Positions 1 to 8,192 of a DNA stretch of 64,000 nt are shown here, piece by piece (position 1 is the first letter of the stretch; each line of letters begins with the position of its first letter). The notes beneath the pieces are model-generated. The model had not been told where the DNA came from and searched no databases. It saw only the letters and a list, made by a program, of their open reading frames with translations. Source of the stretch: Haloplanus natans DSM 17983 (GTDB lineage: Archaea; Halobacteriota; Halobacteria; Halobacteriales; Haloferacaceae); NCBI RefSeq assembly GCF_000427685.1, contig NZ_KE386573.1, positions 62,001 through 126,000 of the forward strand, given 5' to 3'. The position numbers were made by a program, and so were the translations under genes.

Positions 1-495
1 AAGCGCCTGCTCCAAGACAAGCTCGAAGGACGGATGGACGAGGAGGTGGGGAGCGTCGTGAGTGTCATCGAAGTCCACGACATCGGTGACGGCGCGGTGT
101 TGCCCAACCGACCCGGCGTCTACTACGAGGCCGATTTCGACGCCATCACCTTCGATCCACAGATGCAGGAGGTCGTCGACGGGACGGTCGTCGAAGTCGT
201 GGAGTTCGGTGCCTTCGTCGGGATCGGTCCCGTCGACGGCCTGCTCCACGTCTCTCAGATCTCCGATGAATATCTCGCCTACGATGGCGAGAACCAGCAG
301 CTCGCCTCGACGCAGACGAACCGGACCCTCGGCGTCGGCGACGAGATTCGGGTGCGCATCGTCACCAAGAGCGTCGACGAGCGCAACCCCCGTGACAGCA
401 AGATCGGGTTGACGGCCAAACAGCCCGGGCTTGGCAAGCACGGCTGGCTCGAAGAGGAACGCCAGAAACGCGAGGCGCAGATGGAGGGTAACTGA
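1..495 (+). CDS. rpo7: RNA polymerase subunit Rpo7 (E'), 5' end cut by window
   Basis: Stalk subunit of archaeal RNA polymerase, homologous to Rpb7; with Rpo4 it binds emerging RNA and helps promoter opening. The frame is open from base 1, so the start lies upstream of the window and 164 residues are visible. The Rpb7-type N-terminal part ends in HDIGDGAVLPN, followed by an S1/OB RNA-binding domain (GTVVEVVEFGAF ... GLLHVSQI ... KIGLTAKQPGLG). The stop TGA overlaps the ATG of the Spt4 gene by one base, so the two are probably translated together. Assignment rests on strong family resemblance and on the conserved rpo7-spt4 order. Confidence 0.95.
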   Translation, partial: KRLLQDKLEGRMDEEVGSVVSVIEVHDIGDGAVLPNRPGVYYEADFDAITFDPQMQEVVDGTVVEVVEFGAFVGIGPVDGLLHVSQISDEYLAYDGENQQLASTQTNRTLGVGDEIRVRIVTKSVDERNPRDSKIGLTAKQPGLGKHGWLEEERQKREAQMEGN

Positions 496-692
496 TGGCC
501 GAGGACCGCCTCGCCTGCCGTGAGTGTCACTTCATCAACGATCCCGACACGCAGACGTGTGCGAACTGCGGATCGTCGAGCCTCACGGAGGACTGGGCGG
601 GCTACGTCATCATCACCCACCCCGAACGCTCGGCGGTCGCCGAGGAGATGAACGTCTCCGCGCCGGGCGGCTACGCACTCAAGGTCCGCTGA
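495..692 (+). CDS. spt4: Transcription elongation factor Spt4 (RpoE'')
   Basis: A 65-residue zinc-ribbon protein that partners with the NGN domain of Spt5 to close the RNA polymerase clamp and keep elongation processive. Two CxxC pairs are visible, CREC near residue 8 and CANC near residue 23, followed by the conserved WAGYVIITHPERS block and a C-terminal GGYALKVR. Length is normal for archaeal Spt4. The start overlaps the rpo7 stop (TGATG). The next gene begins three bases after its stop, so this is the middle gene of a tight operon. Confidence 0.95.
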   Translation: MAEDRLACRECHFINDPDTQTCANCGSSSLTEDWAGYVIITHPERSAVAEEMNVSAPGGYALKVR

Positions 693-694
693 CC

Positions 695-1222
695 GTGCTG
701 GAACTCCCCGACGACCTGCGGGGAGCCTTCAAAGACCCGCTGGGTCCCGTCTTCACCGATCCGGAGACGCTTCTGGCGGCCGACGACGCCGGCACCCCGC
801 TCGTCGCCGTCGGCGACGTGGTCACGGCCCACCTCCGCGACGCCGGTCACCCGCCAGACGTGGCGGTGATCGACGGGAAGACCGAGCGCCACGCCGTCGA
901 CGACTCCATCGGACGCTCGCTTCCCCACCCCGACATCGAGGTGACGAACCCGCCGGCCACTCTCTCCCGCGCGCTTCTCGATGCGCTCGTCGAGGCGCTT
1001 GCCCGTGACGCCCCGACGACTATCGGCGTCGACGGCGAGGAGGATCTGGCGGCGCTGCCGGCCATCCTCGCGACGCCACTCGGCGGCTGTGTCGTCTACG
1101 GCCAGCCCGGCGAGGGAATGGTGCTCGTGCCCGTGACCGCCGAAACGCGAACGCTCGCTCGCGACTTGCTCTCGCGGATGGCCGGCGACGTCGATGCCGC
1201 GCTCGCCGGTCTCGACGGCTGA
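695..1222 (+). CDS. GTP-dependent dephospho-CoA kinase (DUF359 family)
   Basis: Archaeal enzyme that phosphorylates dephospho-CoA with GTP, the last step of coenzyme A synthesis, unrelated to bacterial CoaE. I chose the GTG at 695, three bases after the spt4 stop, which gives 175 residues starting VLELPDDLRGAFKDPLG, the usual N-terminus. The family motif VIDGKTERH is at about residue 65, and the C-terminal half has VVYGQPGEGMVLV. The same frame is open further upstream inside spt4, but that extension has no family resemblance. In haloarchaea and other archaea this gene commonly sits in the Rpo7/Spt4/S24e cluster, which supports the call. Confidence 0.9.
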   Translation: MLELPDDLRGAFKDPLGPVFTDPETLLAADDAGTPLVAVGDVVTAHLRDAGHPPDVAVIDGKTERHAVDDSIGRSLPHPDIEVTNPPATLSRALLDALVEALARDAPTTIGVDGEEDLAALPAILATPLGGCVVYGQPGEGMVLVPVTAETRTLARDLLSRMAGDVDAALAGLDG

Positions 1223-1299
1223 TCGGCCGCTGTGAACGCCTCGCCGACCGCTTCGTAATCCTTTTGTCCAGTTCGGGACCACGTATGGGTAACTGAACG

Positions 1300-1626
1300 A
1301 TGGATATCGACATCATCGAGGAAGACGAGAACCCCATGTTGCATCGAACGGACGTGCGTTTCGAGATCACTCACGAGGAGGCGACGCCCTCGCGCCTCTC
1401 CGTCCGCGACAGCCTCGCGGCCAAGCTGAACAAGGACTCCGCCGAAGTGGTCGTTCACAAACTCGACACGAAGTTCGGGATGCGAAAGACCGTCGGCTAC
1501 GCCAAAGTGTACGAAAGCCCGGACCACGCCCGCGACGTGGAACAGGAGCATATGCTCGACCGGAACAAGATCAGTCCGGACGGCGAGGACGCCGACGAGG
1601 CCGACGCGGAAGCCGAAGAAGCGTAA
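1300..1626 (+). CDS. rps24e: 30S ribosomal protein S24e
   Basis: Small-subunit ribosomal protein eS24, 108 residues. The N-terminus MDIDIIEEDENPMLHR, the RLSVRDSLAAKLN helix and the GMRKTVGYAKVYES strand are typical, and the C-terminus ends in an acidic tail typical of halophiles. A separate 77-base gap precedes it, with an AT-richer patch (about 1256-1266) that could be a promoter. The next gene starts six bases after its stop. In many haloarchaea a small zinc-ribbon S27ae gene lies between S24e and Kae1-Bud32; there is no room for it here. Confidence 0.95.
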   Translation: MDIDIIEEDENPMLHRTDVRFEITHEEATPSRLSVRDSLAAKLNKDSAEVVVHKLDTKFGMRKTVGYAKVYESPDHARDVEQEHMLDRNKISPDGEDADEADAEAEEA

Positions 1627-1632
1627 CGCTGG

Positions 1633-3228
1633 ATGCGCATTCTCGGCATCGAGGGCACCGCGTGGGCGGCAAGTGCCGCCGTCTTCGACTACGACCCCGA
1701 CGACCCCGCGCCCCTCGACGCCGACCCACCGGTTATCGAAACCGACGCCTACCAGCCACGTAGCGGCGGCATTCACCCGCGCGAGGCCGCCGAACACATG
1801 GGCGAGGCCATCCCCACGGTGATCGAATCGGCGCTCGACGCCGCCGACGGCCCCATCGACGCCGTCGCCTTCTCTCGTGGACCGGGACTCGGCCCCTGCC
1901 TGCGTATCGTCGGCACCGCCGCCCGCGCCCTCGCGGGCAGCCTCGACGTACCCCTGATCGGCGTCAACCACATGGTCGCCCACCTCGAAATCGGGCGATA
2001 CGGCGCCGGGTTCGACGCCCCCGTCTGTCTGAACGCCAGTGGCGCCAACGCCCACCTGCTTGGCTACCACGGCGGCCGATACCGCGTCCTCGGCGAGACG
2101 ATGGACACCGGCGTGGGCAACGCCATCGACAAGTTCACGCGACACGTCGGCTGGTCACACCCGGGCGGCCCAAAAGTCGAGGCGTCCGCCGAGGACGGCG
2201 AGTACGTCGACCTCCCCTACGTCGTCAAGGGGATGGACTTCTCGTTTTCGGGGCTCATGAGCGCCGCCAAGGACGCCTACGACAGTGACACGCCCGTCGA
2301 GGACGTGTGCTTTGCGCTACAGGAGACGATTTTCGCCATGCTGACCGAGGTGGCCGAACGCGCCCTGTCGCTCACGGGGGCGGACGAACTCGTCCTCGGC
2401 GGCGGTGTCGGGCAAAACGAGCGCCTGCGGGAGATGCTGGCGACGATGTGTGCCGACCGCGGCGCGCGGTTTTACGCGCCCGACCCCCGCTACCTCCGCG
2501 ACAACGCGGGCATGATCGCCGTCCTCGGCGCGAAGATGCTCGCCGCAGGCGACACCGTCGCTATCGAGGAGTCGGCGGTCGATCCGAACTTCCGCCCCGA
2601 TCAGGTCGACGTGACGTGGCGGGCCGATGAGGGGTCCGTCGCCGTCGCCCCCACGGAGACGCCCGAACGACGCGGCGCGGAGGCGGTCGTCACCGTGGCC
2701 GACGACCGCGTGACAAAGCGCCGGATTCCGAAGCCGTACCGCCACCCCGAACTCGATGCTCGCCTGCGTCGGGAGCGGACGGTCGCCGAGGCCCGCCTCA
2801 CCAGCGACGCGCGCCGGGTGGGCGTACCGACGCCAGTCGTCCGCGACGTGGACGTAGCCGAGGCGACGCTCACGTTCGACCCGGTGGGCGACCGTGACCT
2901 CGGCGCCGCGCTCACCCCCAACCGCGCCCGGACCGTCGGCGAACACCTCGCCCGCCTCCACCGGGCGGGCATCGTCCACGGCGACCCCACGGTTCGGAAC
3001 GTCCGGGTCGGGGGGCGCATCTACCTCATCGACTTCGGCCTCGGCTACCACAGCGGCCACGTCGAGGATCACGCGATGGACTGTCACGTCTTCGGCGGGA
3101 GCGTCCGCGGGACGGCCACCGACGTGGACGCGACGCTCGCGGCGTTCGAGGCGGGCTACGCCGACACCGGCGACGACGCGGTACTGGGTCGCTTACGGAA
3201 GATAGAGGAGCGGGGCCGGTACACCTAG
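1633..3228 (+). CDS. kae1-bud32: Kae1-Bud32 fusion: tRNA threonylcarbamoyltransferase plus KEOPS kinase
   Basis: Two KEOPS subunits in one 531-residue chain. Kae1 (about residues 1-330) transfers threonylcarbamoyl to A37 of ANN-decoding tRNAs; its ASKHA fold shows MRILGIEGTAWAAS, the metal-binding motif HMVAHLEIG and the late GGGVGQNERLR and DNAGMIA blocks. Bud32 (about 345-531) is a small kinase/ATPase with a lysine-rich N-lobe (KRRIPKPYRHPELD), the catalytic HGDPTVRNV and the metal-binding LIDFGLGY. The fusion is usual in haloarchaea. Another KEOPS subunit, Pcc1, is encoded at 48410-48688. The 3' end overlaps the convergent zinc-ribbon gene by four bases. Confidence 0.95.
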   Translation: MRILGIEGTAWAASAAVFDYDPDDPAPLDADPPVIETDAYQPRSGGIHPREAAEHMGEAIPTVIESALDAADGPIDAVAFSRGPGLGPCLRIVGTAARALAGSLDVPLIGVNHMVAHLEIGRYGAGFDAPVCLNASGANAHLLGYHGGRYRVLGETMDTGVGNAIDKFTRHVGWSHPGGPKVEASAEDGEYVDLPYVVKGMDFSFSGLMSAAKDAYDSDTPVEDVCFALQETIFAMLTEVAERALSLTGADELVLGGGVGQNERLREMLATMCADRGARFYAPDPRYLRDNAGMIAVLGAKMLAAGDTVAIEESAVDPNFRPDQVDVTWRADEGSVAVAPTETPERRGAEAVVTVADDRVTKRRIPKPYRHPELDARLRRERTVAEARLTSDARRVGVPTPVVRDVDVAEATLTFDPVGDRDLGAALTPNRARTVGEHLARLHRAGIVHGDPTVRNVRVGGRIYLIDFGLGYHSGHVEDHAMDCHVFGGSVRGTATDVDATLAAFEAGYADTGDDAVLGRLRKIEERGRYT

Positions 3229-3509
3229 CAGTCCGCACGCGGCCTGAACAGCGCCGTCCACGCCGACCAGTAGTCGCCGACGGCGTCGACGTAGCGTCGG
3301 AGCGGTCCCTCGGGAGTGGGTTCGCGGACACGTCGGTCGTCGACGACGCTCCGGCAGTCCGGACAGCGAAGCCGCTGCCGTTCGCCGACGGTCCGGACGG
3401 TCCAGTCGCCGTCGACCGGACTGGCGTGGCCGCAGTCCTGACAGAACAGGGTCGCCTTGTGGTCGCTCGTGTCGGCGCCCGACGGCGACGAAACGTGGGT
3501 CGAACTCAT
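3225..3509 (-). CDS. Small halophilic zinc-ribbon protein, unknown function
   Basis: A 94-residue protein beginning MSSTHVSSPSGADTSD. Two CxxC pairs, CQDC at about residues 23-26 and CPDC at 49-52, flank a short beta segment with DGDWTVRTV, so it should fold as one zinc ribbon. The C-terminal tail (YVDAVGDYWSAWTALF) is amphipathic and aromatic. I chose the ATG at 3509 because the same frame upstream of it is only the shadow of the MoxR gene. No function can be assigned; comparable single zinc-ribbon proteins are common and conserved in haloarchaea. Convergent with kae1-bud32, four-base overlap. Confidence 0.75.
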   Translation of the reverse strand: MSSTHVSSPSGADTSDHKATLFCQDCGHASPVDGDWTVRTVGERQRLRCPDCRSVVDDRRVREPTPEGPLRRYVDAVGDYWSAWTALFRPRADC

Positions 3510-3618
3510 CGGTTCAACTACGAGCCTGAGTCGGATAATGTTGGCGGCAGACGGTCTGAATCGGTAGATAATGATGAATACGGGTTGGCGAGTCGCACCC
3601 GAACCACCCCGAAGACCT

Positions 3619-4641
3619 ATGTACGAACGCCCCCTGGCCGACGGCGTGACCGAACCGATGGACGTCGAGACGGCGGCGGGCGTCTGTAGCGACATCGTCG
3701 ACCGGGTGGGCGAAGCCGTCATCGCCGATCGAACCTTTCTGGAGACGGTGTTGACCGGCCTGCTCGCCCGTGGGCACGTCCTCGTCGAGGACGTTCCCGG
3801 TACCGGCAAGACGCTGACCGCCATCGCGTTCGCGGACGCCCTCGGCCTGGAGTTCAACCGCATCCAGTTCACGCCGGACCTCCTCCCGAGCGACATCACG
3901 GGCACGCACGTCTACGACGAACACGAGGGAACCTTCCGCTTCCAGCGCGGCCCCGTGTTCGCGAACGTCGTCCTCGCCGACGAAATCAACCGCGCGCCGC
4001 CGAAGACCCAGTCCGCCCTGCTGGAGGCGATGGACGAAGGGCAGGTAAGCGCCGACGGCGAAACGTTCTCGCTCCCCGACCCGTTTTTCGTCATCGCGAC
4101 ACAGAACCCCGTCGAACAGGAGGGCACCTTCCGCCTGCCCGAAGCCCAGCGCGACCGGTTCGTCGTCGAAGTCTCGATGGGGTATCCGGATCGTGACGGC
4201 GAACTCGAACTCCTCGAACGGCGGAGCAACCGGACGACGACGAAACCCCGCGTCGACTCCGTCTTCGACTCCGGAGCCGCGAGCGACCGGCCCAGCGCCG
4301 ACCGCGTACGCACCCTCCGACAGGTGCCCGAGACGGTGACCGTCGAACGCGGGGTGTGCGAGTATCTCGTCGACCTGGCGCGGGCGACCCGCGAGGACGA
4401 CCGGGTGGCGGTGGGCGTCTCCCCCCGTGGCATCCAGCGGTTCTACGAGGCGGCCCGCGCCCACGCGGTCGTCGCCGGCCGGTCGTACGTCGCGCCCGAC
4501 GACGTGAAGGCCATCGCGTCCGCGGTGTTGACCCACCGGCTCGTGCTCACCTCCGAGGCGTCCATCCGCGACGTGGACCCTTCGACTATCGTCTCGGCCG
4601 TCTTGGATAGCGTGGCCGTGCCAGCGGCGACGGCGGACTAA
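3619..4641 (+). CDS. MoxR-family AAA+ ATPase
   Basis: Chaperone-like AAA+ ATPase of the MoxR branch, thought to help assemble or activate partner proteins, often alongside DUF58 proteins. Walker A DVPGTGKT lies near residue 50, Walker B VVLADEINRAPP near 125, sensor 1 VIATQNPVEQEGTF near 160, and the C-terminal lid includes VGVSPRGIQRF. I use the ATG at 3619 (MYERPLADG); an in-frame ATG at 3571 and another at 3658 are possible. The genes for DUF58 and DUF7519 proteins lie next to it on the opposite strand, the standard MoxR neighbourhood, and the 3' ends overlap by four bases. Confidence 0.9.
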   Translation: MYERPLADGVTEPMDVETAAGVCSDIVDRVGEAVIADRTFLETVLTGLLARGHVLVEDVPGTGKTLTAIAFADALGLEFNRIQFTPDLLPSDITGTHVYDEHEGTFRFQRGPVFANVVLADEINRAPPKTQSALLEAMDEGQVSADGETFSLPDPFFVIATQNPVEQEGTFRLPEAQRDRFVVEVSMGYPDRDGELELLERRSNRTTTKPRVDSVFDSGAASDRPSADRVRTLRQVPETVTVERGVCEYLVDLARATREDDRVAVGVSPRGIQRFYEAARAHAVVAGRSYVAPDDVKAIASAVLTHRLVLTSEASIRDVDPSTIVSAVLDSVAVPAATAD

Positions 4642-6155
4642 GCCCGCAGGACACCTAGCAGGATCACCGCCGCCGCGACGGCGGCCACCGCGCCGAGTAG
4701 CGCGCCGTCCGGGAGCGCCACCGCACCGACGAGGCCGAGCGACACCCACGCCACGCCGACGCCGACGGCAGCGACGGCGACGCTCCCGACGACGTGGACG
4801 GCTTCGATGCTCGTCGCCGACCGCGGGCCGAGATCCGCCCGCGCCGCCACGCCCCGGTCGCTCACGTCCCACGCGACGACCCCGAGGCCGACGAGGACGA
4901 ACGTCGCCAGCGCGGGCGCTGCCCCGAGGCCGAGGACGACCGCACACGCCGCCAGCCCCGTTCCGGCGAGGGCGCCGCCGCTCCCCCGAGTCGGCACGAG
5001 GTCGACGGCCAGAAGGACGACGAATGCAGTCAGCGCGGCGATCAGCGCCCCCAGCGCGCCGACGACGACGCCGAGCACGAGTCCCGTCGGCGAGAGCGCG
5101 TCGAGCAACCCGACCGCGACGGGCCGCACCGCCGACGGTAGCCCGTCCACGACGCCCCGGACGGCATCCTCCGTGCCGACGGCGACGACGACGACACCGA
5201 CTCCGCCGACCGTCGCGGGCAGTATCCGGCCGAGCGCAGCCGCCGTGTCCCCCGCGGCGGCCTGCAGGAGGCGTCCGGCGAGCGCGAGCGTCGCCGCAGC
5301 GGCTGCCAACGAGAGGAGGACGACCCGCGGCCCCGTCGACGCCACGAACGCGGCCACCGCCACGACCGGGAGCGCCTCGCGGACGACCGGGAGCGCCGTC
5401 GGGAGGCTCGCGCTCGCGGCCACCACGCCGTATTTCACCGCCACACGGCAGTCGGCGTCGAGGCGGTCGACTACCTGTCCGACCGCCTCGCGTCGCGCCC
5501 GCGGCGCCAGTTCGACCACCGGCAGGACCGACAGCGCCCACCGGCCGGCGAGCGCCGCGGCGACGACGAGGCCGAAAAACGACACCAGCGACATCGTCGG
5601 CCCACCCGGCGACAGCACGGGGTCGAGAAGCGCACCCGGCGCGAACGCCGGCGTTGAAAGCCCGTCGAGCGCGTCGAATCGGGCGACCAACACGGCGCCG
5701 AAAGCCAGTCCGATCACCGTCGCCGTCACGATGGCGGAGCGATACACCTGCCGGAGCGCCACCTCACCGATCCCGTCCCCGAGCGTCCCGGTCGCGCCGA
5801 AGGCCGCCACGCCGGCACCGACCGCCAGGGCGACTGCGGGGAGTACCGCCGCGAACTCGCCGCCGAGAAGTCCGTCCAGACCTCCACGCTCCGCGGCGAC
5901 GCGGACGACGCCCGCGACACCGACGAGGGCGACGACGGGCGTCAGCGCCGAACCGACGGCCGTGGCCGCCGGGCCGTCGTGGGCGCGACAGAGCGTCGCG
6001 ACCCCCAGCCCGACGCCCGCCGCTGCCGTCGCCGCGACGCCCGCCGCCGCCCCACCCGTCACGCCCGCGACGATCAAGCCGACGCCGACGGCGAGTGCCA
6101 CCGTCAGGCTCGCCGGTCGGGACGCGCCGGCGCCGAGAGACGAGTCGTGGCTCAC
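4638..6155 (-). CDS. Multi-pass membrane protein, DUF7519-like
   Basis: A 505-residue, almost entirely hydrophobic Ala/Val/Leu/Gly-rich protein with roughly 12-14 membrane segments and short charged loops such as RARREAVGQVVDRLDAD. I recognise it as the membrane protein that accompanies MoxR and DUF58 in haloarchaea (DUF7519); no biochemical role is known. The GTG at 6155 gives VSHDSSLGAG; it overlaps a TGA at 6152-6154 (GTGA), a layout typical of coupling to the upstream gene. That TGA is no longer the stop of DUF58 because of the repeat described at 6163-6349. Low-complexity hydrophobic sequence limits certainty. Confidence 0.75.
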   Translation of the reverse strand: MSHDSSLGAGASRPASLTVALAVGVGLIVAGVTGGAAAGVAATAAAGVGLGVATLCRAHDGPAATAVGSALTPVVALVGVAGVVRVAAERGGLDGLLGGEFAAVLPAVALAVGAGVAAFGATGTLGDGIGEVALRQVYRSAIVTATVIGLAFGAVLVARFDALDGLSTPAFAPGALLDPVLSPGGPTMSLVSFFGLVVAAALAGRWALSVLPVVELAPRARREAVGQVVDRLDADCRVAVKYGVVAASASLPTALPVVREALPVVAVAAFVASTGPRVVLLSLAAAAATLALAGRLLQAAAGDTAAALGRILPATVGGVGVVVVAVGTEDAVRGVVDGLPSAVRPVAVGLLDALSPTGLVLGVVVGALGALIAALTAFVVLLAVDLVPTRGSGGALAGTGLAACAVVLGLGAAPALATFVLVGLGVVAWDVSDRGVAARADLGPRSATSIEAVHVVGSVAVAAVGVGVAWVSLGLVGAVALPDGALLGAVAAVAAAVILLGVLRA

Positions 6156-6162
6156 GGCTGTC

Positions 6163-6239
6163 CCCCCGCCCGGAGCGCCCGGGCCAACGCCATCGGCAAC
6201 TGTTCGTCTCGATCCCAGTCGACGACGGCCGCCCCGACC
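6163..6239 (+). repeat. 77-bp perfect direct repeat, copy 1 (between DUF58 and DUF7519)
   Basis: Identical over 77 bases to 6273-6349, with 33 unique bases between them, so the copies are offset by 110 bp. Copy 2 encodes the last 25 or so residues of the DUF58 protein. Copy 1 encodes the same tail in another frame and runs into the TGA at 6152-6154. Removing 110 bp restores a DUF58 reading frame that ends in RAGGQP and overlaps the DUF7519 start as GTGA. Confidence 0.95.
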
Positions 6240-6264
6240 GGCGCGCCCGTCGACACCCTGCACA

Positions 6265-7557
6265 TCACCGCACCCCCGCCCGGAGCGCCCGGGCCAACGC
6301 CATCGGCAACTGTTCGTCTCGATCCCAGTCGACGACGGCCGCCCCGACCCCTCGCATCCGGTCGAGCCGAACCGCACGCTCCAGTGCGAGCACCCGCCCA
6401 CCCACGGACGCCGGCGTCACCGACGGCGAGAGGACGGTCACCGCGTGGCCGCGGCCCCGGAGCGACTCCACCGTCGACACCGCCGCGTCGTCGAGAGCGG
6501 GCGTACAGTGGATCACCTGGGCCGACGCGGGGAGGCGGCCAAGCAGTTCGCGGCTGTCGCCGCCGGCCCCGTCGGCCCGCACCGCGTCGGTGACCCCGTC
6601 GTCGGCGCCGGTCGCGGCGGCGTTGCAGACGGCGGCGGCGTGGGTCGCGAAGGCGTCGGCGTCCGGCGGCACCCACGCCGGTCGGCGGTCGGTGATCGGA
6701 TCTGCGGTGCCGAGGGCGCCGACGCCGACGTGGTGGCCCTCGTCGCGAAGCGTTCGGACCGCGAGGGTGGCGGCGTACGCACACAGCGTCGCCCCGGTCG
6801 GGCGCGACGCCTCGCCTGCGACGTGGTTCGGCTCGCGGCCGTCGATCAGTACCGCCACCCGTGCGGCGCGCTGTTCGCGGTACTCGACCGTCGATAGCTC
6901 GCCGGTCTTGGCGTAGCGCCGCCAGTTGATGCGGTTGACCGGGTCGCCCGCGCGATAGTCACGGGTGGCGTGAAACTCGACGCCGACGCCGCCCGTGTCG
7001 GTCGCCATCGACCCGGTGAAGGCCGCGGTCCGCCGGCAGAGGGGTACGTCCTCGGCATCGATTCGACACTCGAACGCCGCGGCGCCGTCGGCCTCGCGGG
7101 TCGCCTCGTCGACGACCGTTCCGCTCACGCTCGACGCCCGGAGTCGGACCGGCTCGAACGCGTAGCGCCCGCGGTTCGCGGTCAGCGTATACGTCGCCGT
7201 CGTCGACTCGCTGCTCCGAAGCGCCGCGCCCGTGCTCTCCGACCCGTCCCGGACGGCGAGTTCCTCGGGCACGCCGTCCCGGACGCGCAGGTCCGGCACG
7301 ACCGACTCGCCGACGTTCGTGGCCGTCAGCGTCACCTCGACAGGCTGACCCGGGAGCGGCGCCTCCGGCCGAATCTCGCGTTCGATCCGCACCCGGCCGT
7401 CGAGGGGCGCGAGCGTCGACAGCGCGCCCTGGATGACGAACGCGAGGGGGACGACCCCCGCGACCAGGAGCGTCGGCGTCCCCGTGCCGACGCCGACGGC
7501 GACGAGGAGGACCGTCGCCGCGGCCAACCCCCCGTACCGCCGGACGCGACGGGTCAC
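6265..7557 (-). CDS. DUF58 domain protein with altered C-terminus
   Basis: A 430-residue membrane-anchored protein that works with MoxR-type ATPases; the DUF58 region is related to von Willebrand A folds. Two hydrophobic segments occupy about residues 8-45, then an Ig-like region (VEVTLTATNVGESVVPDLRV), then the DUF58 hallmark around YRAGDPVNRINWRRYAKTG near residue 210. The GTG start at 7557 overlaps the TGA of the DUF7269 gene (GTGA). The last residues are ALRAGVR; without the duplication it would end ALRAGGQP and overlap DUF7519, so the extreme C-terminus and the coupling to the next gene are changed. Confidence 0.85.
   Translation of the reverse strand: MTRRVRRYGGLAAATVLLVAVGVGTGTPTLLVAGVVPLAFVIQGALSTLAPLDGRVRIEREIRPEAPLPGQPVEVTLTATNVGESVVPDLRVRDGVPEELAVRDGSESTGAALRSSESTTATYTLTANRGRYAFEPVRLRASSVSGTVVDEATREADGAAAFECRIDAEDVPLCRRTAAFTGSMATDTGGVGVEFHATRDYRAGDPVNRINWRRYAKTGELSTVEYREQRAARVAVLIDGREPNHVAGEASRPTGATLCAYAATLAVRTLRDEGHHVGVGALGTADPITDRRPAWVPPDADAFATHAAAVCNAAATGADDGVTDAVRADGAGGDSRELLGRLPASAQVIHCTPALDDAAVSTVESLRGRGHAVTVLSPSVTPASVGGRVLALERAVRLDRMRGVGAAVVDWDRDEQLPMALARALRAGVR
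6273..6349 (+). repeat. 77-bp perfect direct repeat, copy 2 (3' end of DUF58 gene)
   Basis: Partner of 6163-6239, lying inside the coding end of the DUF58 gene (residues VGAAVVDWDRDEQLPMALAR and following). Because 110 is not a multiple of three, the present DUF58 frame stops at 6265 just after this copy. Confidence 0.95.
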
Positions 7558-8192
7558 GACGACCCCTCCAGCGCCGCACGGAGGGCACGGAGTCGGCTCC
7601 GCGGCGACGACACGTCCGGCGCCTCGTACCCGGACGACCGTTCCTCGTACGCTCGCTCGGTGGCGGCGAGCGCCCGACGTACCCGTCGGTCGTAGGCGCG
7701 ACCGGGATAGAGCCACGCGTACAGCCGGTGATACCACGGGTAGTCCACGTCGGCGGTCGTCGAGAGGAAGGCGGCCGCGTATCGGTCGTCGGTCCACGTC
7801 CCCCGGTCGACGGACGCCGCGGCGTCGCCGTCGACGCTCGCGACGACCACGTCCCGGAGTCGCCGCCGGATGGGGTCGCGCGCCGCGTCGTCGGGACCGT
7901 CCTCGACCGCCCGCTCGTGGTACGTCGAGAGGTCGGTCCCGGCGACGGCCGGCGTCGAGGGAGCTCCCTTGCGCTCCGACATCGGCGTCGTGACGTCCGG
8001 TTCGGTGAGCCACGAGTACAGGAGGCCGATCACGCCGGCGACTGCGCCGGCGAACACCAGCGCCAAGCCGCGGTCGACACCGGTCCGTATCGACGCCGGA
8101 ACCGACCCCGGCGCGTAGCCGTACCAGACCGCGAACCCGACGCTAGCGAGGGCGAGGCCGACCCCGCCCCGACGCAACGTGAGGTGGCTCAT
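7554..8192 (-). CDS. DUF7269-like membrane protein
   Basis: A 212-residue protein with two N-terminal membrane helices (about residues 8-27 and 40-62) and a soluble C-terminal part rich in Arg, Asp and Ala that includes YPWYHRLYAWLYPGRAYDRR. I recognise it as the small protein (DUF7269) that lies between the DUF4129 and DUF58 genes in haloarchaeal MoxR clusters; its role is unknown. The ATG at 8192 overlaps the preceding stop as ATGA, and its own stop overlaps the DUF58 GTG, so all genes of the operon are chained. Confidence 0.75.
   Translation of the reverse strand: MSHLTLRRGGVGLALASVGFAVWYGYAPGSVPASIRTGVDRGLALVFAGAVAGVIGLLYSWLTEPDVTTPMSERKGAPSTPAVAGTDLSTYHERAVEDGPDDAARDPIRRRLRDVVVASVDGDAAASVDRGTWTDDRYAAAFLSTTADVDYPWYHRLYAWLYPGRAYDRRVRRALAATERAYEERSSGYEAPDVSSPRSRLRALRAALEGSS

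Noticed and set aside
3515-3575. Fourth copy of the 82-bp element suggested by AATACGG near 3560
   Set aside because: No second arm, wrong spacing and no stop codon at the matching place.
3514-5541. Minus-strand frame of 675 codons across the MoxR gene
   Set aside because: MoxR with intact AAA+ motifs is on the plus strand; the opposite frame is Gly/Arg-rich and follows codon bias of the shadow.
4807-6916. Very long plus-strand open frames (over 600 codons)
   Set aside because: They are shadows of the DUF7519 and DUF58 genes: composition is Ala/Arg/Pro/Thr-rich, and the minus strand has recognisable proteins with coupled starts and stops.
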